From the NCBI RefSeq assembly GCF_000471905.2, contig NW_006498102.1:231258-295257 (forward strand): a stretch of 64,000 nt of DNA, read 5' to 3'. The position numbers and the translations under genes are program-made. The notes beneath the pieces were generated by a model, which did not search any database, had not been told where the DNA came from, and saw only the letters and a program-made list of their open reading frames with translations. This stretch comes from Amborella trichopoda. Its lineage: Eukaryota; Streptophyta; Magnoliopsida; Amborellales; Amborellaceae. Positions 54,740 through 64,000 of the stretch are shown in pieces (the first letter of the stretch is position 1; each line of letters starts with the position of its first letter).

Positions 54740-56517
54740 AATGACATCTTGGACCTTGTGAAAGATGTATCGACCAAGAGTAGAGCTGTTGGAACCAAGG
54801 AATATTCTTTCGTACACAGTTTTTTTTGCAGTCGAAAAAAGTTTTGGCTGATAGGAATAGGTGTTGCTCCCTTGATGTTCAGTCTCAGCTCTTCATTACA
54901 TGCTTTCTTTCCCCTCCTCTTGATGATTTCTTTGGTCTCGGAGATTGGGGGAGATAGGCCTGGGGCTTATCTTAACCCCCCCCCCCCCGACCTTAAGTCT
55001 ATTAGTGGCAATAAGGTGGTGTTCAAATTAAAATTTGAGGAGGAGGTCTCTAGAGCTCTGTGGAATCGATTGTGTTGGTTCAGAGGTTCCTTGTTAACTT
55101 TAGATCATTGGAAGTCTTCAGACCATAGCTCTCTCATTTGCAGAACTTGTTTTCGATTCGGCTTTGGGGTATCCCATTGCATGTTTGGAAATTGGACATA
55201 ATCAAACAGGTTGCAAATTGTTGTGGTTCTTATCATGATTTGGATGGGACTCCTTTCTGGGTATGGATTGCCGGTTTGTTTATGTTAAGATTTGTCTGTC
55301 CGCTGCTTCCTCTCTACCCTCGGTGTTCCTCTGCAAGTCGACAACTCTTTCTTTTATCAAAATTTCTTTGAATAGCGAGGTCGTTTCGGAATCAGTGATC
55401 TACTATGGTGCTCCTTTGCAAAATCCTGAGGATGATTAGACTAAGGTTACCCACCAAAAAACTCATCCATCGTCGGTTCAAGCTACTCCGACGGCCATTC
55501 CTCAGCCTACTCATGTTCAGCAGAATCCTCGGCCTCTTTACCGAAAACACCTATGTCATCAAAAACCTCGGCCTCCCAAGAGTTCAAATTTCAAAATTAT
55601 CAAAAGGTGGATCCCTGTTGGTCATTTTTCGGCTTGGACAGAAGGCTTTTCGGCGATGTTAAGCGTAGATGTTACGGCTGCAACTACTAAGAAAGTGGAA
55701 CATGCCGGGGACCACCCTGTTCTTTTGACTATGCGAGTCCACCAAATCTTCTAATTTCTTTTCAGGCCTACGTGGCTCCTCCTACGCCGGGTCCCGAGGC
55801 CTCTACTATGCCGCCTCTTCCCATGCTGATTTGAGACAGGATACGCTGCTTTTGCCACCTTCCTTCTTTCTGCTAAAACAAGTTGGGAAGTTTACTCTGA
55901 AGGAGCCCACTGCTGTCAGTTGGCTGTTCATATTTTTCCTCTTGGTTAAGCAGAAACTTCTGGCAGAGATAGCCTTTTTGGTTTAGTTAGCTTCTTCCCG
56001 TCTTCCTCAACACAGAGGCTTGTACCCTCTTCCCTATCGCAAGGCTGCCATAAAAGGCCAGCCACCCAAACCAAAGGTGAGGTTTGACCCGCTGTCTATT
56101 GATCCTCAGGCCTTGGCCATTATCGCCTCCGATGATGACGACTTAATTGACATCGAATCAGCTCTGTCGGCTCCCTCTGCTCTTCCTTCACTGGCTGATG
56201 ATCTTTTTCCTGACCATCCCTTTGCAATAGTAACCTTTGACATTAGTGACCCTATCTTGGTGGAGGCTATTGATGACCAGCCCCTTCTGTTGGGGGCAAT
56301 GCCTTCTGGCGTCGTTTCTGAGAATGATAATTTTGAGTTTGACCCCTCCGATGGGAAAATTGCATATGTGGTGAGGGAAATGGGATTACAACTCAATGTC
56401 CCTATAGGGGTGCTCTTTGAAGAAGTTAAATGCCTCAGAAAGGAGAGAAAAGCCCAGAAGAAGGGAAAGCCTGTGATGGTAGCTGATAGTTTTAGTATGA
56501 CGCCCAAGAAAAAATAG
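54740..56517 (+). pseudogene. LINE (L1 type) ORF1 remnant
   Basis: The plus strand shows parts of a plant LINE ORF1. The DUF4283-like RNA-binding segment is split over two frames: VVFKLKFEEEVSRALWNRL, then SIRLWGIPLHVWKLDIIKQV and WVWIAGLF. After further breaks comes a low-complexity tail with KGQPPKPKVRFDPLSIDPQA and acidic stretches (56020-56517). It lies directly upstream of the endonuclease of ORF2, as in L1 elements. There are several frameshifts and stops, plus a poly-C run at 54977-54988. The 5' end of the LINE cannot be fixed; a GA-rich stretch (54600-54735) may be its 5' UTR. Confidence 0.65.
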
Positions 56518-56750
56518 GTTGTCAATGTCAGAATCAGATCGTCTGCTTGATTGGAGGCTCTTGGTGTACTAAAAAAAAACAGCTACTTCTTCACTGGTCT
56601 TGGGAATCGATCTTTCTGAGATTTCTTCTGAGTCTTCAGGCTCTAGGGAGAATTTTGTTGCTGACTCGAATGTATACGTGAACGAGCTAAAGGTTTCTCT
56701 ACCCTCTGCAGGTCAGGTCGATCAAGGTTCCTCCTCTCACATCTTATAAT

Positions 56751-57580
56751 ATGAATATCTTGTCATGGAATGTAAGGGGCTTGGGTAGCCCCAAACATAA
56801 AAGAGATGTTAGGTTTTTTGTCTAAAAATTTAAACCTTGGATTGTTATTTTGCAAGAAACCAAACTCCTTAGTCCCAGCTTCTCTGGGGCTCGAGAAATT
56901 TGAGACTCAGGAGCAGGTGCTTTTTGTGGTATAGATGGCTCTGGGGATTCTGGTGGTCTTTGGATTCTTTGGGATCCTTTGGTGTTGCAGAATTTTGTGC
57001 TTCTACAGCGTGTTAATTTCTTACTTGTTGGTTTGCATGGCCCTACTCATGAATGCTCGTGGGGCCTAATGAATGTTTATGGTCTGACTGATTCTACGTC
57101 AAAGGAGTTTTTTGTCAATGATATGAATGATGTGATTCGAAATTTTGACTTTCTTGCGTGTGTTGGGGGCGATTTCAATTTGATAAAGTGGCCTAATGAA
57201 TGCTTGACTTGTGTTTCCATCAATTCTTCGATGAGGATTTATAATAGTTTTGTTGAAATTAATTCATTCCTGGATTTACCGATTGCTGACACTGAGTTCA
57301 CATGGTCCAATAACAATATCACCTCCTTGTCTATGTCCAAACTAGACAGGTTTTTGGTCTTAGCTGGTTGGATGGATTTGTTCCCTCTTGTCTCTGTCCA
57401 GGCTCTCCCACGATTATTGTCTGACCATACTCCAATTTTCTTATATTCTACTATGGAAAGAGATGGTCCAAATCCCTTTAAACTTGACTTTGATTGGTTT
57501 GAAGATCGGGCAGCGATTGACCTCATTATCTCTACCTGGCAGAATACTATCTCTTTTGGTTCTTTAGATTTTTAGCTTCA
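56751..57580 (+). pseudogene. LINE ORF2 endonuclease domain (decayed)
   Basis: It begins MNILSWNVRGLGSPKHKRDV at 56751, the usual start of a plant L1 ORF2. Signs of an apurinic/apyrimidinic-type endonuclease are visible in order: ILQETKL (metal-binding Glu), LMNVYG, VGGDFNLI (catalytic Asp), FTWSNNN, KLDRFLV and LLSDHTPI (catalytic His). A TAA follows RFFV at 56822 and frames change before 56979, so it is inactive. In life it nicks target DNA to start target-primed reverse transcription. Confidence 0.85.
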
Positions 57581-57689
57581 TAAGAAACTTGTTAGACTTG
57601 GCAGTGATTGACCTCATTACCTCTACCTAGTAGAATACTATCTCAATGGCTCACTGAAAATTGATGAGTTACTTCTAGATATTGAATCC

Positions 57690-59605
57690 TTGGATTTTCA
57701 GATCCAATCCTCTAGTACCTTGTCTGCAGAGCTCTTAGGTGTTAGGAATTCGAAATTGCATGATCTCACTGCTCTTCGTAAGGCAGAGGAATTATATTGG
57801 AAACAGAAGTCGAGAGTTAAGTAGCTCAAAGAGGGGGACCTGAATACCAAATTTTCCACTCTATTGCTAGTGCTAGAAGAAGATAAAATGACATTTCGGG
57901 TTTGTCTATCCCGAGCATTGAATCTGACGGTAGTGTTGCTTGGGAGGAAACTATTGTTAAACATTTTAGAGGGGTCTTTCTCTAAGGAGGTTTTGTTCAC
58001 CCCTATTCTGCCAAGACTTTCTTTTAAAAAGCTCTCTGCTGAATCGAGGTCCTTCCTGGAAAGCGATATTTGTATTAAAGAACTTAAGACAATGGTTTTT
58101 GCCCTTACTGGTGATAAGGCCTCAGGCCTTGATGGTTCCTCTTAGCCTTTTATCGTAGATTTTGGCATCTCATTAAGACTGAGCTGCTGGAAATGATTAG
58201 AGCCTTTATGGTTAATGGGGAAAATTTTAAGGGGATTAATGCCACTTATATAGCCCTCATTCCTAAAACATCAGTGATAGCTGAATTATCCGACCTAAGG
58301 CTTATAAGTTTTCTTTCCAGTCTCTACAAGATAGTGGCCAAAGTTTTGGTGGAACGTTTGAAAGTTTTGGTGGAACGTTTGAAGTCAGTGCTTCTTGGTC
58401 TCATCTCCCCCAATCAGTCCACTTTCATTCATAATCGTTAGATTATAGATAGTATCTTGGTGGCTCAAGAATATATTCATTCCAAAATAAGGAGCCAAAT
58501 CCCTCGTATTATTTTAAAATTAGATTTGAAGAAAGTCTACGATCGTGTGGAATGGGGGGTTCTATTGGAGATTCTTAAAAATATAGGATTTGGGGAGAAG
58601 TGGAGAAGTTGGATTTTTGGCTGCTTATCCTCAGCACATTTTTTAATTCTCATCAAGGGATGTCCGTCTGGTTAGTTCAAAGTCACTAGGGGACTCTGTT
58701 AAGGGGATCCCCTTTCCCTATTTCTTTTTTCCATTTATGCAGAATGCTTTAGCATTTTGATTTAGAATGTGGAAACATGTGCCAGATTTTTTGGTTTTTC
58801 GGTGCCTGAGTCGGGTCCGACTATTTTCCACTTCCAATATGCAGATGATACCCTTATTTTTAGCAATGCTACTGAAACACAAATCACTAACTTAGCCTGT
58901 TTTTTGGATTGTTGTGAGGCTGCTTTGGGTGTTAGGGTTAATTATTATAAAACTCTTTTGATTGGAGTTAATTGTCTCCCTGATCTGACACTTTCCTTGG
59001 CTACCGGCTTGGGGTGTATGGTTGGGTCCTTCCCCTTCACCTACTTGGGTATCCCTATTTTTGAATCTAAGCGATCGTCTTCAATTTGGGATAAGGTGAT
59101 TCAAAAGGTTCAGTTTAAGTTGGTTTTGTGGAAGCCAAAGTATCTTTCTTTGGGTGGAAGAGTCACCTTGTTGCGAGCTTGCCTTCCCAATCCACCCATT
59201 TATCTTATGTCTCTCCTCCTTATGCCAGCTTCTGTTATTAAGAAAATTGAAAAAATGATGCGAAATTTCTTCTGGGGGACTTTTGGGGTTGAACGAAAAT
59301 ATCATTTACTCAGATGGGATTGTGTTTGTACCCCTAAAAGTGAAAGGAGTTTGGGAATTCACAAGCACAAGTTTATGAATGAAGCTTTGCTATGTAAATG
59401 GTGGTGGCGAAGTTTCCATTGTCAAGATCAGCTTTGGTTCAAAACTCTTTCGTTGAAATATGGCAAGGATAGGCATGACTTATGGTTGGGTGGTGGTCGT
59501 CTTAATGAGACCTCCTTTTTTTGGAAGCCTATCATTAGATGCAAACCAATGATTGCTAGCCACTTCTGTTGGGTGGTGGGCAGTGGGAGTTCGATTTCTT
59601 TTTAG
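57690..59605 (+). pseudogene. LINE ORF2 reverse transcriptase (decayed)
   Basis: In order: DKASGLDGSS, YIALIPKTS, IVAKVLVERL, ILKLDLKKVYDRVEW (motif A with Asp), the catalytic FQYADDTLIF (58840-58870), FTYLGIPIFE, LGGRVTLLRACLPNPPIYLM, and MMRNFFWGTF. Frames are broken at least at 58145, 58441, 58675 and 58755. A 24-bp tandem duplication at 58350-58385 repeats VERLKVL. The region is otherwise well readable, so the LINE is old but not ancient. Confidence 0.85.
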
Positions 59606-59885
59606 CACCAAAAATGGATTGGAGATGTCCCTCTCAAGCTTCTTTTCTGGATTTGTATGCCAAAGTTTCGCAACCAGAAGCAAGGATTGCCAGTATAGTT
59701 GATTTGAGAGGTCCTCGTCCTTCCTGGAATCTTTCTTTCTCCTACAATAGACTCAATGGCGATGCTCTCCAGCAGTGGTTGCAATTATTGGAACTACTAG
59801 ATTCAGTTTACATGCTGCAGATTTGAGGACCAACTTGTGTGGGAACTGGAAATTGATGGTACCTTTTCTGTTCCAGAAAAGGGTA
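59606..59885 (+). pseudogene. LINE ORF2 C-terminal zinc-binding region (zf-RVT type)
   Basis: After the stop at 59603-59605 the region continues in other frames with WIGDVPLKLLF and DLYAKVSQPEARIASIVDLR, as in the zf-RVT end of plant LINE ORF2. The LINE lacks a poly(A) end; at about 59886 it changes to copia LTR sequence. Confidence 0.65.
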
Positions 59886-60824
59886 GGGAGTGTCACCCTT
59901 TTGGTGGCCACATGTGGCCCTACCTAATCCACATGTTTTTAAATTTTGGGCCCCATATTTTATGGAGGTCCCATATATTTTTAGAAAATATTTTATTTGA
60001 TATTTAGAATTTTTAAAGCTTATATTTTATTTAAAATATTGAAAAACTAATTTTTTAATTTATAAATCCAAATGACAAAAATAAAATATCATGAGATTCA
60101 CAAAAATTCAAATAAACATTCTAAAAATCACATAACAAAAAATTAATTAATTTTGATGAGAATCAGATCTATTAGATCTAAGAAATTATTAATACATGTG
60201 AGCACTCCACCTTCAACTGCGAATAACGATCCGCCTAACTTTCTCAAACTGACCCAGCAGTTTCCATGAGCCACAATTCAGTGTAGGGACTCATGATTGG
60301 ACCACCAAAGTCGGCCAAAAGACAAAGAGAAGCAATCCTAGTTTATGGATTTTAGGTTTTCCCCTAGAGACCAAAATCATGTTCCTTCAGACTATGATGT
60401 AACCATGACTCTATGATGTATAGGGGTAATCTCTCGCACATGTACACACTTCAACCTCATTGGTGAATCTCAAAACGACTATCTATGTATATGCCATGTG
60501 ATGATATAACGATGAGGTTTTAGCCTTATTTCTAAAGGCTATTCATCACACGCAAGGGCCACACGGTCCCTCAGCTCTCATCTAGGCATACATCGACCTC
60601 ATCAAGGATTAACCCAATAACCCTTCTTGGTTAGATCCCTATGTATCGTGGGTTTTTCTAAACCTCGACTGACCTAGCTCGTCGAGCTTAGTCCGAGTAT
60701 CAGCAAATAACATTTGCCTAGTATGATCCACAAAATGACTAGATTCCTTGAGTTTATATTTTATTTATTAAATATGTTTTATACAGTCTCTCATAAATCC
60801 TTTAAAGGCCACATAAACCTAACA
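59886..60824 (-). mobile_element. Copia LTR, truncated at its 3' end
   Basis: On the minus strand it starts TGTTAGGTTTATGTGG at 60824 and ends near 59886. It contains ATTTTATGGAGGTCCCATAT and the other landmarks of the LTR at 20946-22476. Its junction with the following AB-unit (AACA|ATTCAATCC) is the same as at 22476. Confidence 0.75.
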
Positions 60825-62992
60825 ATTCAATCCATAAATAACTAAAAGACAAGGAACTACAAACTTTAATGTATATAATATACAATATCTTAAATTGAGT
60901 TTTCCTATTTGAGGCGAGCTAAATAAAATACAATATAATATAAAAATGTATCATGTCCATATTATGTTTTTTTGTATTATATATAGTGAATAATACATTA
61001 AGCTATTATAGGAAAAATTGAACTGGAATGGTTAATCGAACATGGGCCCAGAAGCAGTTCAATCGGCCTAACCGGTAAATCGACTGGTTCAACCGATCTA
61101 ACCGAGCAAGTCCCGGGCAGTGAGAAATGTGTTAAAATAATTAAAAAATAAAATAAATATAATAAATATAAAAATATTTAAATAATGATTAAAGAAAGCT
61201 CATCCAAATGAAATTGAAAATCAATGAAAAAACATATTTTAAAGCATCAATTTGAGCTCAAGGGTATTTTTGAAATTCTCCAAAATAGTTGGGAAAATGT
61301 GAAAATAGGTATTATTTGCCAAAATAATTTTCAATCTTTTCCATAATGATGAAAAACATTAAAAAATGCATTACAGAAAAAATCCCTTATCTTTTGAAGT
61401 TTTATATAATTTGTTTTGTTACTTTTTAAATACCCGACCGGTCATCAAAACCAGCTGAAATCGAAACCGGCCAGTTCTAACAAGGCGGTTACTGGTTAGA
61501 TCGCCGGATTTTTCTTTCAATGCATTAAACAAAGTTCATATCAAAATGACCTTATTTTGAGCTTTGCCTTGTCTCTAAGCTTAGCTTCTTTATTCAATGA
61601 ATAAGTTAAATGGCTTCTCCAGAGTTAAATAGGCTTATCTTAGCTTGTCTCTTCAAGGCAAAAAATATTGCAAGATATATTGGGATGAGTCAAAGCAATT
61701 GACGACTAACTTGATAAAGTCGATTTGTTAGACTTTTGACTCCAGAATACAGTGAGTTCCAACTCGATTTTAAGCTTTAAAATATTTATTTTAAATAATC
61801 TAATTGTTTGAAAGTGTATAAAAAGAAAATTTCGAATTACATTTTTATGGAATTTTCATTTAACATGAATCTAAAGATGTGTTATATCTCTGGATGCGTG
61901 ATAAAATCCAAATGAAAATGCGTAGACTGATTATGTATATGACTGTACTATTACTCGGGATAGAATTAGTGTTTTCCACCACTAGGGTATAATGCGACAC
62001 CTCACAAGGGACCAGGTACAATAGAGCCACGCCATAGGGCAAAGCCTAGCGGGGCCCAGTGGAGCGGAGGCGAGGCTATGGTACTAGGCCCAGTGGGGGC
62101 CAGGCCTTGTACCATGGATTCACTAACATAGTTTCCGCATTCTAAAAGCAGTTTTTTCTTGTTTATTTTTTGTTAAATGGAAACATCATTTGTTCAAATA
62201 TAAGATAAATTACTTACAAAATTTAAGCTAGTAGCCCCTTTGGCTAAAGTAAACAATCTGCTCCCATTATTTCCTTGTAATATGGTTTTTAAGAGACTAA
62301 TATGATGAAAGTAAAAAGCTATTTTTAATATGAGAAGGCATTCAACAACATACCAGCAATGCCGAAGATTTATCTTCATCAGGGCCAAGTTTCCAATGCC
62401 GCAACTCGCAGCCCGCATCCTCTATGATGTTCTCTAATGCGGCTGTGAAAGGTTTGTGTTTTAGTTTTTTTTTCTTCTTCAACCATAACTAAGCTGCCTA
62501 ATTTTTCTAGAAATTAAAGTAATATATCGTTGTCCCAAACAAAGGGATGATATGATAGCTCCACTGTAGATGACCTGACACAAAAATAACATAAAAGAAT
62601 AAACCAATATATTTCAATCAATATTAAGAATATAGCAAGTTCATTGGAGACCTGCTGAGCCCCATTTAAATACAGTGGGACACGCTCAAGTCTAATATTG
62701 TTAAGACCATAGCATATCGTTGTCCCAAAAAAGGATGATATGATAGCTCCACTGTAGATGACTTGCAACCAAAAATAACATAGAAAAATAAGCGAATATA
62801 TTTCAATTAATATTAAAAATATAGCAAGTTCATTCGAGACCTGCTGAGCCCATTAAAATACAATTGGACTCGCTCAGGTCTAACATTGTTAAGACCATAC
62901 AACAATATTTTGTGTAGGGAGCCAAGCAAAGATAGGGCATGTTTGGGTAGAGGACAGCTTCAGCTTGAAGTTGACTTGAATCATTTATTTAA
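60825..62992 (+). repeat. AB-unit copy 3 (A part then B part)
   Basis: The full order: CCATAAATAACTAAAAGACA, the hAT-like element at 61004-61522, AGACTTTTGACTCCAGAATA, GGTATAATGCGACA, GCAATGCCGAAGATTTATC, GATATGATAGCTCCACTGTA (twice, 62548 and 62737), and CATGTTTGGGTAGAGGACAG. A family B element splits it from the next A part, which starts at 63403 (TTTATTTAAATATTAAACC). Confidence 0.75.
61004..61522 (+). mobile_element. hAT-like non-autonomous element, CCGG-rich family
   Basis: 519 bp, flanked by CATTAAGC (60996-61003) and CATTAAAC (61523-61530), at the same AB-unit position as the other copies. The ends are TATTATAGGAAAAATTGAAC and GGATTTTTCTTTCAATG. Confidence 0.8.
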
Positions 62993-63402
62993 GGGAAAAG
63001 TTTATAGAGGGCTTAGGCTCTAAACAATCAAATTAGAGCCTACCTCCAAAATTTTACTAGAAAAGGTTGTTTTGATGCCCAAATATCCTCAAATTGATCA
63101 TCTCGACATCAAGATGCATGGACATGAGAAAGAAAATGGATTTCAAGTTAAAATGGATTTCAAGTTTTAGAAATAGTGCATCTTATAACGCATTTTGGAC
63201 CGTCAATTTTCAAGATTTTCAAATTTTCATAGTTCTATACAATCTACACTATTTTTTAAGACTTAAATTATATAATTAAAGATGAAAATATATTTTAAAC
63301 TATCACAAAGATTTCCAATATTGAAACATCATTTCTCGATACTATTTGAAGGTAGGTTCTAATTTAATTGTTTAGAGCCTCGGCTCTATACAAACCACAC
63401 CC
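62993..63402 (+). mobile_element. Mutator-like miniature element, family B (clean TSD)
   Basis: 410 bp between perfect 9-bp duplications TTTATTTAA (62984-62992 and 63403-63411). The left end is GGGAAAAGTTTATAGAGGGC and the right end CTCTATACAAACCACACCC. A short direct duplication (AATGGATTTCAAGTT) at 63136-63165 explains the extra length. The 61-codon ORF inside is not a gene. Confidence 0.85.
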
Positions 63403-63411
63403 TTTATTTAA

Positions 63412-64000
63412 ATATTAAACCAGTAAATAAGAAATAAGGTGATTCAAGCCATATATAACCAAAAGACAAGGAACTACACAATTTAATATTTATAATGTAC
63501 GATGCAATATCTTAAATTGAGTTTTTCTTTTAGAGTTGAGGTAAATAAAATACAATATAACATAAAAAAGTATCATGTCCGTATTGTGTTCTTTTGTACT
63601 ATATAGTGAATATTACATTAAACTAGTTTAGGAAAAATCGAACCGTAGCAATTAACTAGACATGGGCTTGGAAGCATATGAATTGGCCTAACCGTTAAAT
63701 TGATTGGTTCAACCGTTCTAACTGGACAAGTCTCGGGCGGTCAAAAAAGTGTTTAAAAAAAATTAAGAAATTAAAAAATCTAATAAAATATGAAAATTAA
63801 ATTTAAAGAATTATGAAGAAAAACACATCCAAATGAAATTGAAAATTAATGAAAAATAGATTTTAAAATTTTGATTTGTGTACAAGAGTATTTTTTGAAA
63901 TTTTCAAAAAAGGGAAAATGTAAACCGGCTAAGGTTAGCTTGTTTGTTCAGTGAATAAGTTAAATGGCTTGTCAAATGAAAGAGTTAATGTTGCAGAGAG
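63412..64000 (+). repeat. AB-unit: next A part, internally deleted, running out of the window
   Basis: AAATAAGAAATAAGGTGATT and GAACTACACAATTTAATATT mark the A part. The hAT-like element begins at 63624 after CATTAAAC, but near 63917 the sequence jumps to GGTTAGCTTGTTTGTTCAGT, wording that normally follows the element, so its right half is deleted. Confidence 0.65.

Noticed and set aside
1..64000. CRISPR array, bacterial operon or origin of replication
   Set aside because: The tandem arrays seen have no regularly spaced unique spacers, and introns, LTR elements, LINE and SINE show that this is a plant nuclear region.

Overview
This window is nuclear DNA from a flowering plant with a repeat-rich genome. 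The evidence is one intron-containing plant-type gene, Ty1/copia and LINE remnants, Mutator-like and hAT-like elements with their target-site duplications, a tRNA-derived SINE and captured fragments of plant nuclear genes. The species cannot be named. Two N gaps (34440-34459 and 45061-45161) show that this is a draft assembly.

Only one host gene is recognisable. It is a minus-strand GH31 alpha-glucosidase of the alpha-xylosidase type (XYL1-like), with three exons at 38309-38499, 35416-36087 and 30105-32008. Its splice sites are canonical and its phases agree, but a frameshift at about 35474 breaks exon 2. Both introns are swollen by repeats; intron 2 carries an hAT-like element with a perfect 8-bp target-site duplication (TSD).

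Layout. 1-7250: AT-rich, with miniature Mutator-like elements (families A and B) and degenerate repeats. 7265-10205: an unidentified coding remnant, then a 5'-truncated copia element with its 3' LTR. 10221-16140: nested miniature elements, an hAT-like element and a spaced inverted repeat. 16140-22476: a decayed minus-strand copia element with gag, protease, integrase and RT/RNase H remnants. 22477-29100: a moderately repetitive non-coding unit (here the AB-unit) and a rearranged hAT element. 29110-29362: a dimeric SINE. 30105-38499: the XYL1-like gene. 38684-42701: a miniature element, a second copy of the unidentified coding remnant, a solo LTR, tandem repeats and an AB-unit fragment. 42702-45060 and 47613-50543: two non-autonomous LTR elements inserted in AB-unit DNA. 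50544-53935: more AB-unit, a retroelement 5' fragment and a large hairpin-forming inverted repeat. 54314-60824: a copia LTR piece, a decayed L1-type LINE and another LTR piece. 60825-64000: two successive AB-units separated by a family B element.

The most interesting system is the pair of LTR elements. Both have LTRs, a tRNA-Met-type primer binding site and a shared leader, but neither has recognisable gag or pol. In their place they carry host gene pieces: a ribosomal protein eL36 pseudogene and the start of a plastid-type HSP70 in one, and a fragment resembling a DDT-domain chromatin protein in the other. They look like a family of gene-capturing LTR elements that shares its ends and exchanges its cargo.
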